A stretch of 64,000 nucleotides of DNA from Nakamurella leprariae (GCF_016918035.1 NZ_JAERWK010000016.1:62001-126000), one strand, 5' to 3'; counted from the first letter of the stretch, positions 1-8,393 are shown. Notes: a model not told the origin generated them from the letters alone. Numbers and translations: made by a program.

Positions 1-1
1 G

Positions 2-640
2 TGCCCGCCCGGCGCCACCCTCCTCGACACCCAGCACCTGGACCTGGACGCCATCACCGGCCATCTCGTCGCCGCCCACTCCGCTGGGCAGGACGTCGCC
101 CGACTCTGCTCCGGCGACCCGTCGCTCTACTCGGCGCTGGCCGAGCAGACCCGGCGACTGGACTCCGCCGGCGTGCCGTGGGACGTCACCCCGGGTGTGC
201 CCGCGTACGCAGCCGCTGCGGCCGTGCTCGGGCAGGAACTCACCGTGCCCGAGGTGGCCCAGTCGGTGGTGCTGACCCGGACCCAGGCACGGTCCACGAA
301 GATGCCGACCAGCGAACGACTGTCGGTGTTCGCGGCGACCCGGGCCACCTTGGTGCTGCACCTGGCCGTGACCCGGACCGCCGAACTGGCCGCGGAACTG
401 GTCCCCTCCTACGGCGCGGACTGCCCGTGCGCGGTGGTGTACCGGGCCGGCCAACCCGCGCAGCAGGTGCTGACCGGCACGCTGGCCGACATCGGCACCC
501 AGGTGACCGCGGCCGGGTTCCGGCAGGCCGCGGTGATCCTCGTCGGTCGCGCCCTGCGGCTGGAGCGGGCCGGTGCGGCTCCCGACGACTTCGTCGAGTC
601 GCACCTGTACGGACCGCGGGACCGCGGGCCGCAGCACTGA
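2..640 (+). CDS. cobM: Precorrin-4 C11-methyltransferase, 5' end cut by the window
   Basis: Partial CDS; the first visible codon is at base 2 and the stop at 638-640. The enzyme transfers a methyl group from SAM to C11 of precorrin-4 in oxygen-dependent cobalamin synthesis. The visible 212 residues carry the tetrapyrrole-methylase signatures ARLCSGDPSLYSALAEQ and VTPGVPAYAAAAAVLG, then ELTVPEVAQSVVLTR and the arginine/lysine-rich MPTSE region typical of CobM. About 30-40 N-terminal residues, including the first glycine-rich SAM loop, are missing upstream of the window. It lies beside cobIJ, cobH and cobG on the opposite strand, which supports the assignment. Confidence 0.95.
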   Translation, partial: CPPGATLLDTQHLDLDAITGHLVAAHSAGQDVARLCSGDPSLYSALAEQTRRLDSAGVPWDVTPGVPAYAAAAAVLGQELTVPEVAQSVVLTRTQARSTKMPTSERLSVFAATRATLVLHLAVTRTAELAAELVPSYGADCPCAVVYRAGQPAQQVLTGTLADIGTQVTAAGFRQAAVILVGRALRLERAGAAPDDFVESHLYGPRDRGPQH

Positions 641-679
641 ACGGACCGGCCGCGCCGGGCGGTCGTCGGGGGTGATCGC

Positions 680-685
680 TAGCGT
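680..685 (+). promoter_or_regulatory. Leaderless-type -10 box before the alpha/beta hydrolase
   Basis: TAGCGT ends exactly 7 nt before the ATG at 693, and no Shine-Dalgarno sequence is present. This spacing puts the transcript start at or next to the start codon, as in actinobacterial leaderless mRNAs. Confidence 0.5.
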
Positions 686-692
686 CCTGGCC

Positions 693-1514
693 ATGGACGC
701 GACGAGGACGGACGCGACGAGCACCGACGCAGGGCAGGGCGCCGCCACGACCGGGGTCGAGGTGGTGCTGATCCCCGGTTTCTGGCTGGACGACGCCAGC
801 TGGGCGCCGGTCACCGACGCACTGGAACGCGCCGGGCATCACCCCCACCCGGTGACGCCGCAAGGTGTGATGCGCGCCGCCGACGCGGACGACGCGGCCC
901 GGGCGGTCAGGCTGGCCGACCAGGCCGCCGCGGTGACCGACCTGGTCGATGCGCTCACCGACTCGGGCGCTGGTCCGGTGGTGCTGGTCGGGCACAGCGG
1001 CGGCGGCGCGGTGGCGCACGCGGTGGTGGACGCCCGCCCGGACCGGATCGCCTGGGTGGTCTACGTGGACGCCGGCCCGCTCGGTGACGGCGGCGTCGTC
1101 AATGACGCGCTGCCGACGGTGGACGGGCGGGTGCCCCTCCCGGACTGGTCGTTCTTCGAGGACGCCGAGCTCGACGGGATGACCCCCGAGATCCGGTCGC
1201 GTGTGGAGGATCTCGCGCTCACCGTGCCGGCCGCGGTGGCGGCGGGACCGCAACGGCTGTCGGCCGACGAGCGCCGGTACGCCGTGCCGGTCACGGTGAT
1301 CAGCTCGACCATGCCCGAGGCGGTGTTGCGGCAGTTCATGGACGGCGGACATCCGTACGTCGCGGAACTGGCCCGGATCGAGCAGGTGGAGATCGTGGAG
1401 CTGCCGACCGGGCACTGGCCGCAGTTGAGCCGGCCGGACGAGTTGGCCGACCTGGTCGTGGCCGCGGTCGACCGTGTCGGTGACGCGGACCTGCACGCGT
1501 CGTCGGGAGGCTGA
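693..1514 (+). CDS. Alpha/beta hydrolase
   Basis: 273-residue cytoplasmic alpha/beta-fold hydrolase. The oxyanion region VVLIPGFWLDDASW is near residue 25, the nucleophile elbow LVGHSGGGAVAHAV carries the serine near residue 105, and the C-terminal ELPTGHWPQLSRP supplies the catalytic histidine. Substrate is unknown; the family includes esterases and cofactor-free hydrolases of the EstC/salicylate-esterase type. The frame is open further upstream, but ATG 693 was chosen because a -10 box sits 7 nt before it and homologous sequence begins only about residue 20. It stands alone between cobM and a small hypothetical gene, so context gives no substrate. Confidence 0.85.
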   Translation: MDATRTDATSTDAGQGAATTGVEVVLIPGFWLDDASWAPVTDALERAGHHPHPVTPQGVMRAADADDAARAVRLADQAAAVTDLVDALTDSGAGPVVLVGHSGGGAVAHAVVDARPDRIAWVVYVDAGPLGDGGVVNDALPTVDGRVPLPDWSFFEDAELDGMTPEIRSRVEDLALTVPAAVAAGPQRLSADERRYAVPVTVISSTMPEAVLRQFMDGGHPYVAELARIEQVEIVELPTGHWPQLSRPDELADLVVAAVDRVGDADLHASSGG

Positions 1515-1559
1515 GCGGGCCCGACCAGCGGCGTCAGGCCGCGTGAGAGGGTCCGGACC

Positions 1560-1823
1560 ATGAGCGAACCTGGCCCGACGACGGTCGCGGTCGAACTGGT
1601 CGGCGGTCCGGACGACGGCCGGGTCATCGAGGTGCCGGCCGACGCCGACGGGCGCCCACCCGCACGGCTGGGTGCGGTCGGAGCGTGGGACCTCGACGTC
1701 GAGTTCGGGCCCGGAGTGCACTTCGCCGTCCCGACGCCGGTCCCCACCGCACCGCGGTACGACGTCGTGCCGTCGGGTCGGACCGACGGCGTCGCCTGGC
1801 TGGCCCGCTACCGGCCGGGCTGA
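1560..1823 (+). CDS. Small conserved-type hypothetical protein
   Basis: 87 residues, acidic and proline-rich, no signal peptide or membrane segment. The N-terminal half VELVGGPDDGRVIEVPAD has the pattern of small actinobacterial proteins that begin with a GGPxDG loop, and the C-terminus WLARYRPG resembles the same group, but no function is known to me. Start ATG 1560 has GAGAGG about 9 nt upstream. It ends 7 bases before the stop of the convergent cobIJ. Confidence that it is a real gene is moderate to good. Confidence 0.65.
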   Translation: MSEPGPTTVAVELVGGPDDGRVIEVPADADGRPPARLGAVGAWDLDVEFGPGVHFAVPTPVPTAPRYDVVPSGRTDGVAWLARYRPG

Positions 1824-1830
1824 CCCGGAC

Positions 1831-3393
1831 TCAGCGCTCCGGCCCGGCCGCAGCGGTCGGACCGGGAGCGGGCGTCGGCACGGTCCGTGGCGTCCACACC
1901 GCTCCGGACGGCGCCACCCGGGTTCCCCGGGCGCCGACGAGCACCAGGGTCTTCATGTCGATGACCGACGGGTCCAGCGCGCCGAGCGTGGTGACGGTGA
2001 CCGACTCCTCGGCCCGGCCCACGTCGCGGCCGAGCACCACCACGGTGTCGTCACTGCGTTCCTCGCGGAGCACGTCGACGGTCCGGGTGATCTGCTCGGT
2101 GCGGGACCGGGAGGCCGGGTTGTAGACGGCCAGCACCAGGTCGGCCTGGGCGATCGCGCGGAGCCGCCGCTCGATGACGCTCCACGGCTTGAGCCGGTCG
2201 GACAGCGACAGCACGGCGAAGTCACCGCCGAGCGGTGCCCCGGCCGCCGCCGCGACAGCCTGCGCCGCGGTGATGCCGGGCACGACCCGGACCGGGACGT
2301 CGGTGAACCGCTCGTCCAGTTCCGCGGCCTCGTGCACCGCGGTGGCCATGCCGAACACCCCGGCGTCGCCGCCGGAGACCACGGCCACCGACTCGCCGGC
2401 CAGGGCCAGCTCCAGGGCGACGGTCGCTCGCTGCACCTCGACGGTGTTTCCGGACGAGTGCCGATGCTGACCGGGCCGGACCGGGACCCGGTCGACGTAC
2501 GGGGCGTACCCGACCACGTGCCGGACCCCGGCGAGCGCGCTCGCCGCCTCGGGTGTCAGCCATCGGTCCGGGCCCGGGCCGAGGCCGACGACCAGCAGTT
2601 CGGCGGGGCCACCGCCGGCCGCCGGTCGCGACACCGGGGCAGGTCCCAGCGGGGTCGCGCGCCCGGCCGCGTCCTGCCGCCGGTCCGCGCCCGGCACCAG
2701 CACGATCGAGAAGTACGGCACCGCAGCCGGATCCACCTCGGTGACCGGCATGGTGCGCTGGCCCGCGGTGGACGCACGCTCGACGTAGCGGGCGTCGTCC
2801 AGCCGTCCGGCCTGGCGCAGCGCCTCGACCACGGCGGGGAAGGTGCGCCCCAGCTTCATGATCGCCGCGCCCTGGGTGTCGGCCAGCCGGCGGGCCAGCT
2901 CCTCGGTCGGCAGCGTCCCGGGCAGCACGGTCAGCACGTCCTCGTGCCGGACCAGCGGCAGGCCCGCCGCCGCGGCGGCCGCCGACACCGAGGTCACGCC
3001 GGGGACGACCTCGGCCGGGAAGCGCGGCGACAGCCGGTCGTGCAGATACATGTACGAGCCGTAGAACAACGGGTCGCCCTCGCACAGCACGACCACCGTC
3101 CGCCCCGCGTCGAGGTGCACGGCCAGCCTGGCGGCGCACTCGTCGTAGAAGTCGGCGATGGCGCCGTGGTAGCCCTCCGGGTGGTCGGTCGTGCCGGTGG
3201 TCACCGGGTAGACCAGCGGCTCCTCGAGGACGCCGGGTGGCAGCAGGTCGACGGCGATGGTGCGGGCGATCGAGCGGCCGTGAGTCCCGGAGAAGTACGC
3301 CACCACGTCGGCCTGCTCCACCAGCCGGACCGCCTTGCGGGTGATCAGGTCCGGGTCGCCCGGGCCGAGCCCGACGCCGAACAGCCGGCCCAT
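1831..3393 (-). CDS. cobIJ: CobI-CobJ fusion: precorrin-2 C20- and precorrin-3B C17-methyltransferase
   Basis: 520 residues with two complete tetrapyrrole methylase domains. Residues about 1-235 are CobI (VGLGPGDPDLITRKAV; CEGDPLFYGSYMYLHDRL), which methylates precorrin-2 at C20. After an Ala/Pro linker, residues about 260-515 are CobJ (VGLGPGPDRWLTPEA; VVSGGDAGVFGMATAVHE; VYNPASRSR), which methylates C17 and drives ring contraction of precorrin-3B. Such fusions are usual in actinobacteria. The ATG at 3393 overlaps the cobH stop by one base (TGATG), so cobH and cobIJ are translationally coupled. Confidence 0.96.
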   Translation of the reverse strand: MGRLFGVGLGPGDPDLITRKAVRLVEQADVVAYFSGTHGRSIARTIAVDLLPPGVLEEPLVYPVTTGTTDHPEGYHGAIADFYDECAARLAVHLDAGRTVVVLCEGDPLFYGSYMYLHDRLSPRFPAEVVPGVTSVSAAAAAAGLPLVRHEDVLTVLPGTLPTEELARRLADTQGAAIMKLGRTFPAVVEALRQAGRLDDARYVERASTAGQRTMPVTEVDPAAVPYFSIVLVPGADRRQDAAGRATPLGPAPVSRPAAGGGPAELLVVGLGPGPDRWLTPEAASALAGVRHVVGYAPYVDRVPVRPGQHRHSSGNTVEVQRATVALELALAGESVAVVSGGDAGVFGMATAVHEAAELDERFTDVPVRVVPGITAAQAVAAAAGAPLGGDFAVLSLSDRLKPWSVIERRLRAIAQADLVLAVYNPASRSRTEQITRTVDVLREERSDDTVVVLGRDVGRAEESVTVTTLGALDPSVIDMKTLVLVGARGTRVAPSGAVWTPRTVPTPAPGPTAAAGPER

Positions 3394-4106
3394 CACTCCT
3401 GCTCCCGGGCCAGGGCGTTGATCGCCGACGCGGCCATGGCCGAGCCGCCCCGGCGCCCGCGCACGGTGAGGAACGGCACGTCCCCGGGGAACTCGGCCAG
3501 CGCGGCCTTGGACTCGGCAGCGCCGATGAAACCGACCGGCACCCCGACGATCGCGGCCGGGCGCGGCCCACCGTCTGCGATCAGCTCGAGCAGATGGAAC
3601 AGCGCGGTGGGCGCGTTGCCGATGGCGACCACGGCGTCCTCCAGTTCCGCACCCCACAACGACACCGCCGCCGCGGACCGGGTGGTGCCCCACCGGTGCG
3701 CCAGCGCAGGCACCCGCTCGTCCCGGAGCAGGCAGTGCACCGGGTTGTCGGCGGGCAGCCGGGCCCGGGTCACCCCGGACGCGACCATGTGCGCGTCGGT
3801 GAAGATCGGCGCGCCGGCTCGCAGCGCGGTCCGGGCCGCGGACACCAGCTGAGGGTGCACCACCAGGTCGCGCACCAGATCGGTCTGCCCGCAGGCGTGC
3901 ACCATCCGGACCGCGATCACCCGGGCGTCCTCGGGCACCGCCGACAGGTCGGTCTCGGACCGGATGGTGGCGAACGACGCGCGGTAGATGGCCGCGCCGT
4001 CGGTCTCGTACTCGTAGCGGCGGGTGGGTGCGACCGGGCGTGACGGGCCGTCGGTCACCGGAGGCGCGGCCGGTGTCTCGGCGCGCGGCTCGGTGCGGTC
4101 GATCAC
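3393..4106 (-). CDS. cobH: Precorrin-8X methylmutase
   Basis: 237 residues. CobH moves the C11 methyl group to C12 to form hydrogenobyrinic acid. The catalytic histidine is in RMVHACGQTD, and downstream blocks FTDAHMVASGV, AIGNAPTALFHLLELI and VGVPVGFIGAAESK are diagnostic of the family. GTG at 4106 was chosen because GAGGAG lies about 9 nt upstream; the frame is open further upstream (to 4220) but that extension is low-complexity. It precedes cobIJ with a one-base overlap and follows cobG after a 168-bp gap that shows no gene. Confidence 0.95.
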   Translation of the reverse strand: MIDRTEPRAETPAAPPVTDGPSRPVAPTRRYEYETDGAAIYRASFATIRSETDLSAVPEDARVIAVRMVHACGQTDLVRDLVVHPQLVSAARTALRAGAPIFTDAHMVASGVTRARLPADNPVHCLLRDERVPALAHRWGTTRSAAAVSLWGAELEDAVVAIGNAPTALFHLLELIADGGPRPAAIVGVPVGFIGAAESKAALAEFPGDVPFLTVRGRRGGSAMAASAINALAREQE

Positions 4107-4274
4107 GCTGGGTCTCCTCGCTGTCCTGCCCGCTGTCCTGCCCGGGGTGGTGCTCGATGCCGTGCGGTACCGGTCCGGCCGGTTCCGGATCCTGTCATCC
4201 CCGGGGCGCGGATCCCGCATCCACGGCGAAGGGCAGCCGCCGGCCCGGATCCGACCGGACGACGACGCTGCCCG
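4107..4274 (-). other. Non-coding gap between cobG and cobH
   Basis: No convincing ORF. On the minus strand it ends in the cobH ribosome binding site. I see no B12-box sequence comparable to the one before cobN. A short near-repeat (gctgtcctgccc twice, 4120-4143) is present. Confidence 0.4.
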
Positions 4275-5603
4275 TCACCGAGCGGTCGGCCGACCGTCGA
4301 GCACAGTCCGCTCCCAGCCGCCGCCGATGATGGCCAGCCACTGCACGTGCGGTCCGGCCGGCGCGCCGCAGCGGCGGCCGCACCCGACCACGTGCACCGG
4401 CAATCCGTCCTGGTCACCGCCCGGAGACCGGCCTGCCACGGCCAGCGCTCGCGCCCGGTCGACGGTGGAAGCGAGGGCGTTCGCGCAGCCGGGTGCGCCG
4501 GTGCACGCGGTCAACGACGACCACGGCCAGTCGCCGTCGACGCCGAGGCCGACCGCCGACAGGGTCCGCACCGCCTCGTCGGCCCGGTCGGCGGGCAGAT
4601 CGGGCACCACCACCGACCGCCACGGCGTGACGATCAGCTCGCCGGACCCGGTCGCCGCGGCGGCGGCCAGGGCGGCGACCTGCCCGGCGGTGAGCAGTCC
4701 CAGCGGCGCGCCCACGACCAGCGAGCGCCCGCCCCCGGCGCGATCCCCGTCGTGCAGCCCGAGCGCCGGCGGGCCGCCGGGCGCACCGGTCCACAGCTGC
4801 CGCACCGGCTCGGGAGCGGAACCCTGGTCGTCGAAGAGCTCGGCTCCCCCGCCCGGCAACTCGCGGACCTGCCAGCGCCCGTCCCGCACCGCGACGAACC
4901 GGCGCGCCGCGGCGACCAGGTCGGCCACGGCCGAGGCGAGTGCCCGTTCCGGCCCGACCCACCGTCCGCCGAGCACCATCCGCACCCGGTCCGGCGCGAC
5001 CGACCGCACCGCGAAGTCGGCGCGCGGACCGGCCACGTCGCCGCGTCCGTCGTCCAGCGCGAACAACACCCGACCCGGCAGGGCGCCGAGATCGTCGTCG
5101 TCACAGAGCGCGTCGTCGAGCGCCCGGGCGAGGCCGCGCAGGTCGGCCAGACCACCCATCCGACCGGTCAGCGGCGAGGTGACGATGTTGCGGACCCGCT
5201 CGTGCCGGTCGGAGGGCAACAGGCCGAGGTCGGTGACCGCGGCGACCAGGTCGTCGGGGACCCCGGCCCGTGCGGCGGCATCACCGGGGTGGGACCCGTC
5301 GCGAGACCGCAGACCCCGCAGTTGCACGTTGCCCCGACCGGTCAGCTGCAGCCGACCGTCGGCGAACCGGCCGGCCAGCTCGGACAGTGTCGCCAGCACC
5401 GACGCGGGGGCGGCGCCCCCGGGGATGCGCACCCGGACCAGCGCCCCGTCGACTGCGGTGTGCGCCCGCAGCACGCCGGGGCACCGGTCGTCCGCCGGGC
5501 GCGGCACCGGCGCACCCGAGGTGACCGGCGCCGGAGCCGACACGGGACCCGACGCCGGGGCTCCGGTCGCGGGAACCGGTGTGGTCGGGATGGGCGCAGG
5601 CAC
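4275..5603 (-). CDS. cobG: Precorrin-3B synthase (oxygen-dependent, Fe-S protein)
   Basis: 442 residues of the sulfite/nitrite reductase ferredoxin-like family. CobG hydroxylates precorrin-3A with O2, so it marks the aerobic cobalamin route. The first ferredoxin-like half contains LTGRGNVQLRGL and RNIVTSPLTG. The C-terminal half has the cluster cysteines as TACTGAPGCAN (C-x5-C) and VGCGRRCGAP (C-x3-C). The N-terminal ~40 residues are a Pro/Ala linker. GTG 5603 was preferred because CATCAT lies 6 nt before it; GTG 5633 in the same frame is an alternative. It lies just downstream of an FAH-fold gene on the same strand. Confidence 0.92.
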   Translation of the reverse strand: MPAPIPTTPVPATGAPASGPVSAPAPVTSGAPVPRPADDRCPGVLRAHTAVDGALVRVRIPGGAAPASVLATLSELAGRFADGRLQLTGRGNVQLRGLRSRDGSHPGDAAARAGVPDDLVAAVTDLGLLPSDRHERVRNIVTSPLTGRMGGLADLRGLARALDDALCDDDDLGALPGRVLFALDDGRGDVAGPRADFAVRSVAPDRVRMVLGGRWVGPERALASAVADLVAAARRFVAVRDGRWQVRELPGGGAELFDDQGSAPEPVRQLWTGAPGGPPALGLHDGDRAGGGRSLVVGAPLGLLTAGQVAALAAAAATGSGELIVTPWRSVVVPDLPADRADEAVRTLSAVGLGVDGDWPWSSLTACTGAPGCANALASTVDRARALAVAGRSPGGDQDGLPVHVVGCGRRCGAPAGPHVQWLAIIGGGWERTVLDGRPTAR

Positions 5604-5651
5604 CCGGCCATGATGCCGGTCCGCGCCACGCACGCGGGCTGGGTGATCGGC

Positions 5652-6485
5652 TCAGCCGGTCGGCGCCTCCGCGCGGACGGTGTTGGTGATGGCGCCGACG
5701 CCCTCGATCGTCACGGTCACCACGTCACCGTCGTGCAGGGCCAGCTGCGGCTCCCGCCGGTAGCCGACCCCACCGGGGGTGCCGGTGAGGATGACGTCCC
5801 CGGGCAGCAGCCGGGTGAACTCGGAGATGACCGACACCAGGTGGGCCACCGGGAAGACGAAGTGCGCCAGGTCGGAATCCTGCTCGACGGCGCCGTTCAC
5901 CGTGGTGGTGATGCGGCCCGAGGTGGCCGAGGCCTCGTCCAGGGTGACGACGTCCGGGCCGAGCGGGGTGGTGTCGTCCCACGCCTTGCCCTGCAGCCAC
6001 TGGTGGGTGCGGTACTGGTAGTCCCGCAGCGTGATGTCGTTGGCCACGCTGAGTCCGAGCACGTGGTCCAGCGCGGCGGACTCCGGGATGCGCCGTCCGG
6101 CCTCGCCGATGACGACGGCCAGCTCGCCCTCCCAGTCCAGGAATCCGGCCTCGGGCGGCAGCACCACGTCGTCGTCCGGACCCAGCAGACTGCCCGGGAA
6201 CTTGGTGAACAGCACCGGGTAGTCGGAGTCCTTGCGGCCCGACTCGTCGATGTGCGCCTTGTAGTTCAGCCCGACGCAGATGATCTTCTGGGCGCCCGTC
6301 ACGGCCGGGCGCAGCGTCACCGCGGCGACGTCCACAGCCTGGTCCTCCAGCCGGGTGGCGGCGGCCAGCCGGCTGGTCGTGGTCGACGGCCCGAGGTCGG
6401 TGACGCCGTCGAGCGGGACCAGCCGGTCCCCGCGTCGCTCGCCGACCCGATCGACGCCGTCGTGCCGGTAACTGGTGTAACGCAT
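5652..6485 (-). CDS. Fumarylacetoacetate hydrolase family protein (probable acylpyruvase)
   Basis: 277 residues. FAH-fold enzymes cleave C-C bonds of acylpyruvates with a divalent metal. GLNYKAHIDESG is the family entry motif, the metal ligands lie in DWEGELAVVIG and SVANDITLRDYQ, and LLPGDVILTGTPGGVG is the conserved C-terminal loop. ATG 6485 has GGAAGGA about 6 nt upstream. In a cluster with a gentisate-type dioxygenase and a maleylpyruvate isomerase, hydrolysis of fumarylpyruvate to fumarate and pyruvate is the natural guess; ureidoglycolate lyase or another acylpyruvase is possible. It is the last catabolic gene of the minus-strand operon started by the other FAH gene. Confidence 0.9.
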   Translation of the reverse strand: MRYTSYRHDGVDRVGERRGDRLVPLDGVTDLGPSTTTSRLAAATRLEDQAVDVAAVTLRPAVTGAQKIICVGLNYKAHIDESGRKDSDYPVLFTKFPGSLLGPDDDVVLPPEAGFLDWEGELAVVIGEAGRRIPESAALDHVLGLSVANDITLRDYQYRTHQWLQGKAWDDTTPLGPDVVTLDEASATSGRITTTVNGAVEQDSDLAHFVFPVAHLVSVISEFTRLLPGDVILTGTPGGVGYRREPQLALHDGDVVTVTIEGVGAITNTVRAEAPTG

Positions 6486-6547
6486 GAGGTCCTTCCAGGA
6501 CGTGGTCCGATCGGACCGGGAGACAGGAGGAAGACGGTGCAACGCGC

Positions 6548-7345
6548 TCAGATGACGGCGGAGTAGCCACCGTCGACCACGATCGAGGCACCGTTGACGT
6601 AGCTGGACAGGTCGCTGGCCAGCCAGACGATCGTGTCCGCGATCTCGTGCGGACGGCCCTTGCGGCCGAGCGGGATGCGGATCGGCGATCCACCGCCCAT
6701 CTCCACCCGGAGCATCTCGGTGTCGACCTGGCCGGGATGCACCACGTTGGCCCGGATGCCGTGGGGGGCGACCGCATCGGCCAGCGCGTAGGTGAACGCC
6801 CGCACCGCACCCTTGGACGCCGAGTACGTCGAGGCGTGCGCGAACCCACGCATCCCGCCCACGGACGAGACGTTGATGATCGAGCCGTGCTTGCCGGTAC
6901 GGATCATCGACCGCGCCGCCGCCTGCGACCCGAGGAACGTGCCCTCGAAGTTCACGCTCATCACCCGGCGCAGTCGCTCCAGGTCGATCTCGAGCAGGTC
7001 GACCCGGTCGCTGATGCCGGCCACGTTGGCCAGCGTGTCCATGCCACCGAACTCGTCGGCCGCGGCCACCACGGCGTCGAACGCCGCCGGGTCCCGCACG
7101 TCGGTCGGCACGAAGCGGGCCGTGGCACCGGCTTGCTCGACCAGTTCGGTGGTGGGCGCGCCACCCTCGCGCGCGGTCAACGACGGCGCGGCGACGATCA
7201 CGGCCGCGGCCCCCTCCTCCGCCGCCCGCACTGCCGTGGCCCGACCGATACCGCTGTTCGCACCGGTGATCACGACGATCTGCCCGTCCAGCAACTGATG
7301 TCGACGAACACCAGACGAACGACCGTTCGTTCGTGCGGTGGTCAT
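6548..7345 (-). CDS. Short-chain dehydrogenase/reductase
   Basis: 265 residues, classical SDR. The NAD(P)-binding TGANSGIGRAT is near residue 30, NVAGIS in the centre, and the catalytic S and YxxxK in SSVGGMRGFAHASTYSASKG. The C-terminus ends VNGASIVVDGGYSAVI. The N-terminus has an unusual ~20-residue Arg/Ser-rich lead encoded across a 16-bp palindrome at 7315-7330. ATG 7345 overlaps the stop of the upstream FAH gene (ATGA), indicating coupled translation. It probably oxidises a hydroxyl or dihydrodiol intermediate of the island's pathway; the substrate cannot be read from sequence. Confidence 0.88.
   Translation of the reverse strand: MTTARTNGRSSGVRRHQLLDGQIVVITGANSGIGRATAVRAAEEGAAAVIVAAPSLTAREGGAPTTELVEQAGATARFVPTDVRDPAAFDAVVAAADEFGGMDTLANVAGISDRVDLLEIDLERLRRVMSVNFEGTFLGSQAAARSMIRTGKHGSIINVSSVGGMRGFAHASTYSASKGAVRAFTYALADAVAPHGIRANVVHPGQVDTEMLRVEMGGGSPIRIPLGRKGRPHEIADTIVWLASDLSSYVNGASIVVDGGYSAVI
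7315..7330. promoter_or_regulatory. Palindrome ACGAACG-AC-CGTTCGT, possible TetR-type operator
   Basis: Perfect 7-bp inverted arms with a 2-bp centre, the size and symmetry of TetR-family operators. It falls inside codons 6-11 of the SDR gene as called, which is an odd place and raises the question of an internal promoter or a later start. Confidence 0.35.
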
Positions 7346-8211
7346 GCCACCGCGGTGGTCATGGTGCCGATGCCGGAGATGGTGGTCACCAGCGTCTCCC
7401 CCGCGTTGATCGGACCGACCCCCGGAGGCGCGCCGGTGAAGATCAGATCGCCCGGGTGCAGCGTCATGATCGACGAGGCGTAGGAGACGATCCGGGCGAC
7501 CGGGGTGATGAGGTCCGTGGTGTTCACCGACTGCCGGACCTGACCGTCCACGGTCAGCGTGATGTCGAGATCGTTGCCGTCGAAGTCGTCGTCCCGGATC
7601 CGGATCCACGGCCCCAGTGGGCTGAAGGTGTCGTAGCTCTTGCGCCGGGAGCGGTCCGCGGGGCTCCGCACCGTGATGTCGAGCCCGGCGGTGAAGCCGA
7701 ACACCGCACCCAGCGCCTCGGACTCGGGGATGTCCTTGCCCCCGGCGCCGACGACGATGACCAGCTCGGACTCGTGGTGGATCTCCTGACCGGCCGAGAC
7801 CACCTCGGCCGGCAGCACGATCGGCCCCGCCGGCGCGGTGAGCGAGGACGGCGACTTCAGGAAGACGTCGAACTCCATCATCCAGGAGTGCACGGTGCCC
7901 AGGGTGCGCTCCTGCACGTCGTGCATCTCCTGCACGTGCGCGCGGTAGTTGCTGGCCGCGGCCAGCACCTTGCTCGGCGCCAGAGCCGGTGCGTCCAAAC
8001 GCACCTGGTCCACCGGGATGCGGGTGCCCTCCGCCGCGAGACCCGCGACCCGCTCACGCAGGTCGGCCCAGTCGCGGCACAGCGCGCGCCACCACCCGGC
8101 CGTGAGCGGATCACGGTCCGAGGTGTCCACCACCTCGGAGACGTCCACGATCGAGTGGTCGTCGTCGACGACGACACCCAAGCGGTTGCCGTCGAACAGG
8201 GCGAGTTTCAT
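7342..8211 (-). CDS. Fumarylacetoacetate hydrolase family protein, second paralogue
   Basis: 289 residues, FAH fold, only distantly similar to the copy at 5652-6485. It has the N-terminal beta domain (KLALFDGNRLGVVVDD), an entry motif ASNYRAHVQEMHDV, metal-site segments HHESELVIVVGAGG and FTAGLDITVRSP, and the loop LHPGDLIFTGAPPGVGP. The segment around SRRKSYDTFSPLGPWI is typical of FAH enzymes acting on larger ring-cleavage products. It is the first gene of a minus-strand operon (this FAH, SDR, FAH) and diverges from the alpha/beta hydrolase-LysR pair. A TAGCGT box lies upstream. Confidence 0.9.
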   Translation of the reverse strand: MKLALFDGNRLGVVVDDDHSIVDVSEVVDTSDRDPLTAGWWRALCRDWADLRERVAGLAAEGTRIPVDQVRLDAPALAPSKVLAAASNYRAHVQEMHDVQERTLGTVHSWMMEFDVFLKSPSSLTAPAGPIVLPAEVVSAGQEIHHESELVIVVGAGGKDIPESEALGAVFGFTAGLDITVRSPADRSRRKSYDTFSPLGPWIRIRDDDFDGNDLDITLTVDGQVRQSVNTTDLITPVARIVSYASSIMTLHPGDLIFTGAPPGVGPINAGETLVTTISGIGTMTTAVA

Positions 8212-8276
8212 TGCGCTCCCTCACGCCTCGTCGAGCCATCGGCGGGGGCGCCGACGGCGTCGATGCCGATGCGAGC

Positions 8277-8282
8277 ACGCTA
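8277..8282 (-). promoter_or_regulatory. -10 box for the FAH-SDR-FAH operon
   Basis: Read on the minus strand this is TAGCGT, the same box seen before several other genes here. It implies a transcript start near 8270 and a leader of about 60 nt. Confidence 0.4.
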
Positions 8283-8324
8283 GCGACGGGGCACACCGGA
8301 ACTCCAAGCCCGAAAAGGACGCCG

Positions 8325-8345
8325 GTGATACCGTCAAGGAATCAC
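8325..8345. promoter_or_regulatory. LysR-type operator GTGAT-N11-ATCAC
   Basis: Perfect 5-bp arms separated by 11 bp, giving the T-N11-A pattern recognised by LysR regulators. Its centre lies about 65 bp upstream of the start expected from the TACGGT box at 8388, the classic position of a LysR recognition site. It sits between the two divergent catabolic operons, next to the encoded LysR protein. Confidence 0.6.
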
Positions 8346-8387
8346 ATCCCGGCATCGCTGCATTGGTGCGGCGATCGTCGGCGCGCC

Positions 8388-8393
8388 TACGGT
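8388..8393 (+). promoter_or_regulatory. -10 box for the hydrolase-LysR operon
   Basis: TACGGT, with an expected transcript start near 8400 and a ribosome binding site GAAGGAG at 8412-8418 before the GTG at 8423. Confidence 0.45.

Noticed and set aside
1-675. 224-residue Arg/Pro-rich frame from base 1
   Set aside because: It is the shadow of cobM in another frame; only the frame starting at base 2 shows tetrapyrrole methylase motifs.
1672-3852. Very long plus-strand frame of 726 residues
   Set aside because: Low-complexity Arg/Gly/His composition typical of antisense frames in high-GC DNA; the opposite strand encodes cobIJ and cobH.
4107-4274. Gap upstream of cobH considered as a second cobalamin riboswitch
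   Set aside because: None of the B12-box elements seen before cobN can be found on either strand.
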